Below, piece by piece: positions 8,625 to 15,006 of a stretch of DNA of 25,416 nt. The stretch covers positions 1-25,416 of the forward strand of contig JBDRKQ010000145.1 of assembly GCA_043813895.1 (NCBI GenBank). The letters run 5' to 3'. Below the pieces are notes generated by a model. It was not told the DNA's origin. It saw only the letters and a list, made by a program, of their open reading frames with translations, and did not search any database. Position 1 is the first letter of the stretch. Every line of letters starts with the position of its first letter. Origin of the DNA: CAZTAR01 sp043813895. GTDB lineage: Bacteria > Planctomycetota > Phycisphaerae > UBA1845 > UTPLA1. The translations under genes were made by a program, and so were the position numbers.

Positions 8625-9842
8625 ATGCGATCTGACATCATTGCACGCATCGATACGGACCGGCTGGTCCACAACTTTCAGGCTATTCGCGCAAAGTGCG
8701 GGCCGGACGTGTTGATCTGCGCCACGCTCAAGGGCGACGCGTACGGCCATGGCATCACGGCCGTCGCGCCGGTGTTGCAGGCGGCGGGTGTCGATCATGC
8801 CGCCGTCGCCACCTTGCAGGAGGCGGTCGAACTGCGAAACGCCGGTTGGCATCGCCCGATCCTCGTGTTGGGCAACGTCCTGGCCGTGGCCGATGAACGC
8901 GAGCGGCGTGAGAGGGTCCGCGCAATCGTCAAGTACCAGCCGACGCTCACAATCACGGACATGGATGCCGTGGCGACCCTGGCGATGGTGAACCTCGACT
9001 CCGCGATCGACGTTCACATCAAGGTCGACACGGGCATGGGGCGAATGGGATGCCTGCCCGACGCCGTCCTCACGCTGATCCAGGCGGTCCGGGAAACCCC
9101 CTGTCTCAACTTGCGCGGCATCTACTCGCACCTGGCCACGGCCGACATTCAACAGCATGATCTCGCAAGGAGGCAGTGCGCCACGTTCGCCTCCTTGCTA
9201 CGAGACGTCCGCAGTTTCCTCCCGCCAGGCGTCATCCGGCACATCGCCAACAGCTCCGCCACCATCACCATGCCGGAAGCTTGGTTCGACATGGTGCGGC
9301 CGGGTCTGGCCCTGTTCGGATACCCGCCAGCCACCCACATGGCGGAACTGATCGACCTGCGTCCCGTCATGCGGCTCGTCTCGCATCTCGCGCTGATCAA
9401 GGAACTCCCGCCGGGGCACTGCGTCGGTTACGGACAGACCTTCACGACCGAGCGCCACACGATCCTCGGCATCGTGCCGATCGGCTACTGCGACGGCTAC
9501 CTGCGGTCGCTCTCTAACGCGGCCATCGTCTCGACCCCGGCCGGCGATGCGCCCGTGATCGGCCGGGTCAGCATGGACAACCTGGCGGTCGACTTGACGG
9601 ACCTCCCACCTCTCAAACTTGGCGCCGAGGTCACCCTGATCGACGACGATCCGGAGCGGCCCAATTCCGTCGTATCCCTCGCCCGACACCTGGGAATGAT
9701 CCCCTACGAGCTGACCTGCCTACTGGGAAGGCGGATACAGCGGGTGCAGGTCGGCAAGAGCTGCGCCCGGCCCACGCTTTGGCGGACGGAACTAAACCGC
9801 AACTCCATTACCGACCGATGTGTAAGACACGTTGTGGAATGA
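8625..9842 (+). CDS. alr: Alanine racemase
   Basis: PLP-dependent interconversion of L- and D-alanine for peptidoglycan. The PLP lysine is K36 in TLKGDAYGHG. The C-terminal barrel/beta domain shows the second catalytic-base region VGYGQTF, then VPIGYCDGY and GRVSMDNLAVDLTDLP. From the ATG at 8625, preceded by AGGG at 5 bases, the protein is 405 aa, slightly longer than usual because of a C-terminal tail of about 25 residues. The frame is open 67 codons further upstream, but that part resembles no alanine racemase. This is consistent with a planctomycete that makes peptidoglycan. Confidence 0.95.
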   Translation: MRSDIIARIDTDRLVHNFQAIRAKCGPDVLICATLKGDAYGHGITAVAPVLQAAGVDHAAVATLQEAVELRNAGWHRPILVLGNVLAVADERERRERVRAIVKYQPTLTITDMDAVATLAMVNLDSAIDVHIKVDTGMGRMGCLPDAVLTLIQAVRETPCLNLRGIYSHLATADIQQHDLARRQCATFASLLRDVRSFLPPGVIRHIANSSATITMPEAWFDMVRPGLALFGYPPATHMAELIDLRPVMRLVSHLALIKELPPGHCVGYGQTFTTERHTILGIVPIGYCDGYLRSLSNAAIVSTPAGDAPVIGRVSMDNLAVDLTDLPPLKLGAEVTLIDDDPERPNSVVSLARHLGMIPYELTCLLGRRIQRVQVGKSCARPTLWRTELNRNSITDRCVRHVVE

Positions 9843-9972
9843 CGTGAGCGAGACCGGCCGCCGCTTGGGGGCCGATTGGTCCGGGCTTGGGCCTCAGGTG
9901 GAGCCGTCCGGGACCCGGGTCTCGATCCGCGGAAGTATCCTCGCTGCCAGACAAACTCCAAAGGAGAAGCCG

Positions 9973-10233
9973 ATGAAGCCTCGTCGCAAGCCCTGGGGCC
10001 GGATTGTAAAGCGCTGGGCGCCCCTCGTGGCCGGTGGGCTCGCCCTACAGGTCAATCTCACCGGGTGTGATCCGGAAGTCAGGAACGCCGTGCTGGACGG
10101 CCTGAATACGTCGATCACCGGCATGTTCAGTAGCATCATGAACGCGTTCTTCCTCTCCCTCCAGGATGCAGCCACGACCTCGCAGCCGGTCGCGAAGGCA
10201 CTCTTCGAAGACCTGCCGAACTGGCTCGCATAA
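9973..10233 (+). CDS. Small lipoprotein-like protein, first of three in tandem
   Basis: An 86-aa protein with a very basic N-terminus (MKPRRKPWGRIVKR), a hydrophobic core and a lipobox-like LTGC with the cysteine at residue 32, followed by DPE. The mature part (about 55 residues) is rich in Ser, Thr, Asn and hydrophobics and contains no domain I recognise. AAGGAG lies 6 bases before the ATG, a strong ribosome binding site. The next two genes share the plan: basic N-terminus, hydrophobic stretch, GC followed by a residue and Pro-acidic, then a short hydrophobic tail. Function unknown. Confidence 0.75.
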   Translation: MKPRRKPWGRIVKRWAPLVAGGLALQVNLTGCDPEVRNAVLDGLNTSITGMFSSIMNAFFLSLQDAATTSQPVAKALFEDLPNWLA

Positions 10234-10248
10234 GCGGCCAAAAGCCGC
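10234..10248 (+). other. Small hairpin directly after the first lipoprotein gene
   Basis: GCGGC (10234-10238), loop CAAAA, GCCGC (10244-10248) starts immediately after the stop codon. No T run follows, so it is probably an RNA-processing or stability hairpin rather than a terminator. Confidence 0.4.
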
Positions 10249-10272
10249 TAGCATATTGCCAGGTCGTCAGGC

Positions 10273-10292
10273 GAGGGGGCTACGGCGCCCTC
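10273..10292 (+). other. Hairpin with a UACG tetraloop between lipoprotein genes
   Basis: GAGGGGGC (10273-10280) and GCGCCCTC (10285-10292) pair with one mismatch and close on TACG. In RNA this is a C(UACG)G loop, which belongs to the very stable UNCG class. It ends 8 bases before the Shine-Dalgarno of the second lipoprotein gene, so it could influence its translation or message stability. Confidence 0.45.
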
Positions 10293-10310
10293 ACGGTTTG
10301 GAGAGCCGTC

Positions 10311-10508
10311 TTGAGAAGAGCACAGCGCCATCGAATCATCCGGGGTTGGGCGAAGCTGTTACCGGTCCTCGTCGCTTACCAAGCGGTCGGCTGTCTGCCC
10401 GATAACGCCATCAAGACCGTCCTCGGCGAGAACATGCTGCTCACTTCCGCGATCGTCATCCAAACGATCACGGGGCAGCTCTTCAACAGCCTGTTCGGCG
10501 TGATCTAG
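10311..10508 (+). CDS. Small lipoprotein-like protein, second of three in tandem (TTG start)
   Basis: A 65-aa protein starting at TTG 10311 with GGAG at 10300-10303, 7 bases upstream. It has an Arg-rich N-terminus, a hydrophobic stretch LLPVLVAYQ, and AVGC with the cysteine at residue 28, followed by LPD. The tail is a short hydrophobic/Thr-rich segment (LLTSAIVIQTITGQLFNSLF). The -3 lipobox position is Ala, so lipidation is likely but not certain. Its stop overlaps the ribosome binding site of the third gene, so the two are probably cotranscribed. Function unknown. Confidence 0.65.
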   Translation: MRRAQRHRIIRGWAKLLPVLVAYQAVGCLPDNAIKTVLGENMLLTSAIVIQTITGQLFNSLFGVI

Positions 10509-10521
10509 GAGACCCGGGCCC

Positions 10522-10737
10522 ATGCGAAGATCGACAAGCCGAACCGGGCTTATCAAGTTGAGGCGCGTTCGCAAGTGGAAGCCACTGATCCTGGCCGTTG
10601 CGGCCATGCCCGTCCTGCAAGCCACCGGCTGCTTCCCGGATCCGCTGGGCGCGCTGAACTACGAGTTGCAGTACTTCTTCAACACGACCCTCATCAACGC
10701 CGCGAACACGATCATCGAGAACATTTTGCGTCTCTGA
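10522..10737 (+). CDS. Small lipoprotein-like protein, third of three in tandem
   Basis: A 71-aa protein with a very basic N-terminus (residues 1-20), a hydrophobic run PLILAVAAMPVLQ, and ATGC with the cysteine at residue 37, followed by FPDP. The mature part is about 35 residues ending in NTTLINAANTIIENILRL, probably one amphipathic helix. AGGAG at 10507-10511 lies 10 bases before the ATG. It appears paralogous in design to the two genes before it, although sequence identity is low outside the Cys region. Function unknown. Confidence 0.65.
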   Translation: MRRSTSRTGLIKLRRVRKWKPLILAVAAMPVLQATGCFPDPLGALNYELQYFFNTTLINAANTIIENILRL

Positions 10738-10840
10738 CCGCTGCTCGCCCATTGAGCTTTCCCCGATACTCGCCGATCATATCTCCCCGGTCCAGGCCCG
10801 CGCGCGATGCCGCAGCGGCCGTCTCCGGGAGACTCTCGAG

Positions 10841-11332
10841 ATGATTACGTACGAAGTCGTTGAAGCGAACCTGCGTATGGCGGACACCGTTCTCCATACG
10901 CTCGTGAGCGGCCTTTCGGATGAGGAGCTGTTGGCCAGGCCGGTTGATGGCGCAAACCACATCGCATGGCAACTCGGCCACCTCGTCGGTGCGGAATACT
11001 TCCTGATCTCGCAGATTGCGGACCAGGTCGAGATGGCCATCCCGGTCGGCTGGCGTGAGGGGTACACGACGGAGACGGCGAAGCTCGACGACCAGACGTG
11101 CTTCGAGTCGAAGGACCGCTACCTCGAACTCTATGCGGCCCAGCGACAAGCGACGCTGAACCTTCTGAAGGAGCTTCCGCCGGAGCAGTTAACCGAGCCG
11201 GGCCCGGACTTTCTCCAGACGGTCGTGCATACTGTGGGCGAGCTGTTCCTGTTTCAGGCCCACCACGAACTGATGCACGCCGGACAGTTCACCGTGATCC
11301 GCCGCAAACTGGGAAAGCCAGTGCTGTTTTGA
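10841..11332 (+). CDS. DinB-like superfamily protein
   Basis: A 163-aa four-helix bundle of the DinB/YfiT-like type. These proteins usually bind one divalent metal through three histidines. Candidate ligands are H47 in IAWQLGHLVG and His residues in HHELMH (H142 and H146). Some family members are thiol S-transferases or stress-induced proteins, but most have no known role. The ATG at 10841 has GGGAG upstream. It stands alone between the lipoprotein cluster and the CitD-CitE gene, and context gives no function. Confidence 0.85.
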   Translation: MITYEVVEANLRMADTVLHTLVSGLSDEELLARPVDGANHIAWQLGHLVGAEYFLISQIADQVEMAIPVGWREGYTTETAKLDDQTCFESKDRYLELYAAQRQATLNLLKELPPEQLTEPGPDFLQTVVHTVGELFLFQAHHELMHAGQFTVIRRKLGKPVLF

Positions 11333-11376
11333 TACGCTGGGCCAACATGCAGGCGTTCGGCCGTATCCGAGCAGAA

Positions 11377-11463
11377 GAGCTGCGAGCTTGAACCCGCGCG
11401 GCCGTCAGAAGCTGGGAACGTCATCGTGCCGGGAACAGCCGCGCGGACTGAAGTCCGCAGCTC
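11377..11463. repeat. Imperfect inverted repeat upstream of the CitD-CitE gene
   Basis: The 26 bases at 11377-11402 match the reverse complement of 11438-11463 at 21 positions; both arms share GAGCTGCG and CCGCGCGGC at their ends. The right arm also contains a near-perfect hairpin, GCGGACT (11443-11449) with AGTCCGC (11452-11458). Two inverted arms round a 35-base spacer is the same layout as the other REPIN-like elements here, with a different arm sequence. Confidence 0.65.
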
Positions 11464-11502
11464 CGCGATCGCGCCGATTCCAGCACCTAGAGATAAAGAA
11501 GC

Positions 11503-12753
11503 ATGAGCACACGAACAAACGAGAGAACCGCTGAAGCCGGGCGTCGCGGGAGCGACGTTCGGTCCGATTGTTGGGTGAAGATCACGCTTGCCGATTCGGG
11601 CGGGATCGACCTGGCCCTGACGAGCAAGGTCGAATCGATGTACGGCGACTCCATCCGCAAGCTCGTCCCCGATGTAGTGGGGTCGCTGGCTATCAAGGAC
11701 GCCAGGCTGGAGATCGAGGACGCCGGCGCGCTGCCGTTCGTCATCGCCGCGCGGATTGAAGCGGCCGTAGCGAGACTGTGGCACAGGCGTTCCGCCTGTG
11801 GGCTCACCGGCGAGACGCCGGTGCCACCCACAGGGGGCCAGTACCTGCCAGAGTTCGCTCCGCACGCGCAGTACGGAACGCAGCGAGACCGATTCCGTCG
11901 CAGCCGGTTGTACTTGCCTGGCAACGAGCCGAAGTTCATGCTCAGCGCCGGCCTGCACGGACCTGACGGGGTGATCCTTGATCTGGAGGACAGCGTTGCG
12001 CCGAGCGTGAAGGACGAGGCCCGAGTGCTAGTGCGGAATGCTCTGCGAACCATCGACTTCAAAGGCGCCGAGCGGATGGTTCGCATCAACCAGGGCGACC
12101 GGGGAATCCGCGATCTCGACTTCATCGTGCCACACAACGTCCACATCGTGCTGATCCCGAAGGTCGAATCACCCGAACAGGTGACGCGCGTCGATGAGCA
12201 CGTGAAAGCGATCTTGAAGAACAATGGGATCGATCGGCCGGTCTTCCTAATGCCGATCGTCGAGAGCGCGCTCGGTGCGATTATGGCATACGAGATCGCT
12301 ACGGCATCGCCGAACGTCTGCGCGCTGACCATCGGCCTGGAGGACTACACCGCCGACATCGGTACACAACGCACCAATGAAGGGCGCGAGAGCTTTTGGG
12401 CCAGATCGCAGGTGGTCAACGCCGCCCGGGCGGCAGGCGTGCAACCGATCGACACGGTCTTCTCCGACGTGTCGGACATGGACGCCCTGCGCGAGAGCGT
12501 GCTGGAGGCCAAGTCGCTCGGCTTCGACGGCAAGGGCTGCATCCACCCGCGTCAGATCGCGGTGATCCACGAGGCGTTTGCCCCGTCGGACGAGGAGTTG
12601 GAGAAGGCGAAGAAGATCGTGGCCGCGTTCGAAGAGGCGGAAGCGAAGGGTCTTGGCGCCGTATCGCTGGGCAACAAGATGATCGACCCACCGGTCGTGA
12701 AGCGGGCACTCCGCGTGGTCGAGCTTGCCGATGCGATGGGGGTGGCGGGGTAG
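11503..12753 (+). CDS. Citrate lyase ACP (CitD)-beta subunit (CitE) fusion protein
   Basis: Residues about 20-90 match citrate lyase acyl carrier protein: VKITLADSGGIDLALTSKVESMYGDSIRKLV and LEIEDAGALPFVIAARIEAAV. S21 aligns with the serine that carries the phosphoribosyl-dephospho-CoA group in CitD. Residues about 125-416 are a CitE-type HpcH/HpaI aldolase: RSRLYLPGNEPKFM, DGVILDLEDSV, LMPIVESALGAI, LTIGLEDYTADIG and GFDGKGCIHPRQ. CitE normally splits citryl-ACP to acetyl-ACP and oxaloacetate. The linker (residues 92-111) is encoded by a palindromic repeat element. No citF, citC, citX or citG is nearby, so citrate itself may not be the substrate; another acyl-thioester lyase is possible. The ribosome binding site is weak (AAGAAG). 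Confidence 0.88.
   Translation: MSTRTNERTAEAGRRGSDVRSDCWVKITLADSGGIDLALTSKVESMYGDSIRKLVPDVVGSLAIKDARLEIEDAGALPFVIAARIEAAVARLWHRRSACGLTGETPVPPTGGQYLPEFAPHAQYGTQRDRFRRSRLYLPGNEPKFMLSAGLHGPDGVILDLEDSVAPSVKDEARVLVRNALRTIDFKGAERMVRINQGDRGIRDLDFIVPHNVHIVLIPKVESPEQVTRVDEHVKAILKNNGIDRPVFLMPIVESALGAIMAYEIATASPNVCALTIGLEDYTADIGTQRTNEGRESFWARSQVVNAARAAGVQPIDTVFSDVSDMDALRESVLEAKSLGFDGKGCIHPRQIAVIHEAFAPSDEELEKAKKIVAAFEEAEAKGLGAVSLGNKMIDPPVVKRALRVVELADAMGVAG
11776..11833 (+). repeat. Palindromic element inserted in frame in the CitD-CitE linker
   Basis: Two perfect 8-bp hairpins lie in series: CACAGGCG/CGCCTGTG (11782-11800, loop TTC) and CACCGGCG/CGCCGGTG (11805-11823, loop AGA). The outer ends GTGGCAC (11778-11784) and GTGCCAC (11821-11827) also pair, as do CTGTGG (11776-11781) and CCACAG (11828-11833). 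Read in the gene frame it encodes LWHRRSACGLTGETPVPPT. A closely related copy lies in pabB. Confidence 0.85.
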
Positions 12754-12786
12754 CGTTGGAGGCGCGCTCATAGCCGGCCGCCATTG

Positions 12787-12837
12787 GCCAACAGCTATTG
12801 GCGCGGAATCCCAGGAATAGCGGCTTGTTCGCTATCC
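12787..12837. repeat. Two small hairpins between convergent genes
   Basis: GCCAA (12787-12791)/TTGGC (12798-12802) is followed by ATAGCG (12817-12822)/CGCTAT (12830-12835), the latter flanked by GGA and CC. The loop GCTTGTT resembles the CTTGT loop of the element at 18731. It lies between the 3' ends of convergent genes, so it could act in RNA ends, but it has no T tract. Confidence 0.5.
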
Positions 12838-12857
12838 GGTTGTTGCGACGGCCGGGG

Positions 12858-14093
12858 TCAGCCGCGGTCGGCAAGAATGCCGAGTATCCCCGTCACCAGG
12901 GCGATCAGGGCCAGGCCGCCGAACACGCTGTAGAACACGATGCCGTCCGAAGCCCGGGCGATGTACTCGAGAGGCTCGGGCCAGACGCCCTGAATCTCAC
13001 CCGCAGTCGCCAGGGCGGCCAGAACAAGACCGATCAGACCGACCAGAAGGCAGACGTTTATCTGGACGGCGCCGCGCATCGCGGTGGCGGCCCGTCTGGG
13101 AGCCGCCGCGACAGCCCCCACGGCTTCCTCGTCCTCTTCCTCCTCGACGACCGTCATCTCGGGGCCGCTGTCCTCCATGGTATCCTCCGCGCCGACGACC
13201 TCCACGATTCCGCCATCGGCTTCCGTTTCAGCCGCGTCGGAGGGAGAAATCACGTCGAGCAGCTCCGGGCCGAGGCTTGTGTCGTCGCTCTCACGGGTCA
13301 GATCCAGGAGTCCGCTACCGCTACCGACGTTATCGAGTTCTGCAACGCCGGACGAGATCTGCGTTTCTCCCATGGGGTCGGACTCGGCTTCCAACTCGTC
13401 GTCGTCGAACACGCTGATGCCGACCTTGGACACACGGGTGTCGTCCTCGGCGGGTGCCGCCGCATCTTCCTGGCTGGGCTCGAGTCCGATGATGCTCGAA
13501 CCCGAGAGGCCCAAATCGGGAATCCCGCCGGAACCGGTATCAACAGGTGAAACCGACCCGTCCTCGACAAGTGAGAGATCCAGGTCGGAGCCCAAGTCCA
13601 CCGGCGCCACCTCTTCAGGCGGAGCAGCCGGCAACTCCTCCGGAAGGTCCTCCAGCGAAAGCTCTGCGGCTTCCGGCGCGCGGGCGGTCTCCTCCGCCGG
13701 CGCGAGACTCAGGTCGACTGGCGAGACATCAACATCGGGGATTTCGATATCGAGCGGGACAGGCTCAGCCGTCTCGGCCATCGGCACGTCGGCCGCATCA
13801 TCCACCGCCGGGCTCTGGTCCAAAATGCCCATTCCGGACGAGTCGTCGGCCAGGCTGGACAGGGCTGAAGCGAACGATTCGGTCTCTTCGGCGTCGGCGT
13901 CTTCCGTGAGCGCAAGGTCCACGATGCTGCTCCCCTCTTTGACGATCTGCTCGACCTCCGCCTTCTTGAAGAACACGCTGTCGCCGTCGCGAATCTCGCT
14001 GAGACGTCCGTCGGCGACCATCGCGCTGACCTCGTCGGCCGATCTACTGAGGAACTCGCACACTTCTTCGAATGTCAGGAAATCCGTAGCCAT
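12858..14093 (-). CDS. HTH-type N-terminus, long acidic linker and two C-terminal membrane helices; unknown function
   Basis: A 411-aa protein. Residues 3-52 (FLTFEEVCEFLSRSADEVSAM to the KKAEVEQIV region) look like an excisionase/MerR-type helix-turn-helix. Residues 55 to about 330 are low complexity and very acidic (Asp, Glu, Ser, Pro), probably disordered. Two hydrophobic helices follow at about 347-367 and 385-407. This architecture puts a putative DNA- or peptide-binding module on a long tether at the inner membrane. The ATG at 14093 has GGAAAG upstream. It lies downstream of another membrane gene on the same strand and is probably cotranscribed. I know of similar planctomycete hypothetical proteins but no assigned function. 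Confidence 0.8.
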   Translation of the reverse strand: MATDFLTFEEVCEFLSRSADEVSAMVADGRLSEIRDGDSVFFKKAEVEQIVKEGSSIVDLALTEDADAEETESFASALSSLADDSSGMGILDQSPAVDDAADVPMAETAEPVPLDIEIPDVDVSPVDLSLAPAEETARAPEAAELSLEDLPEELPAAPPEEVAPVDLGSDLDLSLVEDGSVSPVDTGSGGIPDLGLSGSSIIGLEPSQEDAAAPAEDDTRVSKVGISVFDDDELEAESDPMGETQISSGVAELDNVGSGSGLLDLTRESDDTSLGPELLDVISPSDAAETEADGGIVEVVGAEDTMEDSGPEMTVVEEEEDEEAVGAVAAAPRRAATAMRGAVQINVCLLVGLIGLVLAALATAGEIQGVWPEPLEYIARASDGIVFYSVFGGLALIALVTGILGILADRG

Positions 14094-14235
14094 CTTCGCT
14101 GCTTTCCGCTGTCAGAGCCTTGCCGGGATCCGTGTCCCCCCGGGAAACTCGGGCTTGCGCGCCCATGCCACCCCACTCTCCAAGAGAAGTCGTCCTCTAT
14201 CTCCTGCCGCTTCCCTTCCGATTCACACCGCGTGT

Positions 14236-14754
14236 TCAGTCCTGCTCGCCATCCGGCTGTTGGATGGGAAAGCCGGGTATCGCCGTGCCGAGAGGGTCGT
14301 CATCTTCGTCCGTCGCGGTTCCACCCCGGCTGTTTCGTTCCTTCCTCTGGCGCTCGGCTTCCAGGAAGGTCCTGATGACCTCCGGCGCCGTGTCTTCGTC
14401 ATTGTTGTAGTCATCGAGGTAGCGGTCGTACTTGAACGATCTGGCGGCAACGAGCATGAGCTTGCGCGAAGCGGGAAGATACTCGTAACACCAGACGTTG
14501 CCGCTGTCGACGTCCACCATGAACAGGCCGTATCGGTTTCTGTCGAGCTGACCGGTGAACGCGAAGACGCCGCCCGTGCCGCCCATCGGCATGTCACCGA
14601 AGGTAGGCTGGACGCCGAGAGGCGACCGCGGCCCGACGACCAGCGCCGTCGCAATGATGGCGAGCAGAATCGCTATGATCCAGAGCACGGTCTGCCGCTG
14701 CTGCGGCGCTGCGACCACGACCGCTTCACACTCGCGCTTCGGATTCGGGTTCAT
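14236..14754 (-). CDS. Single-pass membrane protein of unknown function
   Basis: From the ATG at 14754 this is 172 aa: a short cytoplasmic N-terminus, one transmembrane helix (about 22-41), then an extracytoplasmic domain with FAFTGQLDRNRYGLFMVDVD, VWCYEYLPASRKLMLVAARS and YDRYLDDYNN. The alternation suggests a small beta-rich module; the C-terminus is charged. I know similar planctomycete membrane-anchored hypothetical proteins, with no assigned function. A GTG start at 14889 (217 aa) is a real alternative, since it has AGGG at 6 bases and lies close behind a strong promoter. It probably forms an operon with the HTH/TM gene 142 bases downstream. Confidence 0.7.
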   Translation of the reverse strand: MNPNPKRECEAVVVAAPQQRQTVLWIIAILLAIIATALVVGPRSPLGVQPTFGDMPMGGTGGVFAFTGQLDRNRYGLFMVDVDSGNVWCYEYLPASRKLMLVAARSFKYDRYLDDYNNDEDTAPEVIRTFLEAERQRKERNSRGGTATDEDDDPLGTAIPGFPIQQPDGEQD

Positions 14755-14906
14755 GTCAGTATGCACCCTCGCCTCGGTTGGGTTACCTTGTCCGCCGTCG
14801 GCGGATCCCCCGGTTTCGTCCCCCGAGAAAGTCATAGGGGCGATGACGGCCACACCGTCCGGCCTAGCGCCCGCGCTGCTTCTACCCACACACAGCCCTG
14901 CTAACG

Positions 14907-14934
14907 ATTATACGTGAAAACGGCGTTGCCTCAA
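14907..14934 (-). promoter_or_regulatory. Sigma70-type promoter for the minus-strand membrane-protein pair
   Basis: On the minus strand, TTGAGG (14934-14929), a 16-base spacer and TATAAT (14912-14907). The -10 is a perfect consensus and the -35 matches 4 of 6. Transcription would start near 14900 and run into the genes at 14236-14754 (or from 14889) and 12858-14093. Confidence 0.6.
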
Positions 14935-14992
14935 GACTGTCCCGGCGAAATCGAAAGGCGTCGATCCTATGGGACGGCGACCGGGCCGAGGC

Positions 14993-14998
14993 TATACT
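14993..14998 (+). promoter_or_regulatory. Possible -10 box immediately before pabB
   Basis: TATACT ends 8 bases before the pabB ATG at 15007. A -35 match at the right distance is poor. If the box is used, transcription would start at or next to the ATG and the message would be leaderless, which fits the absence of a well-placed Shine-Dalgarno. Confidence 0.35.
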
Positions 14999-15006
14999 GA
15001 CGCCCC

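Noticed and set aside
11503..12753. Pseudogene or frameshift caused by the inserted element
   Set aside because: The frame stays open through the element and both flanking domains are complete with their motifs, so the product looks functional. The same holds for pabB and leuS.
13084..14904. 606-aa Ser-rich plus-strand ORF
   Set aside because: It is antisense to the acidic HTH/TM gene and the small membrane gene. Its Ser/Thr runs are the complement of Asp/Glu/Ser codons in a GC-rich frame, with no domain or ribosome binding site.
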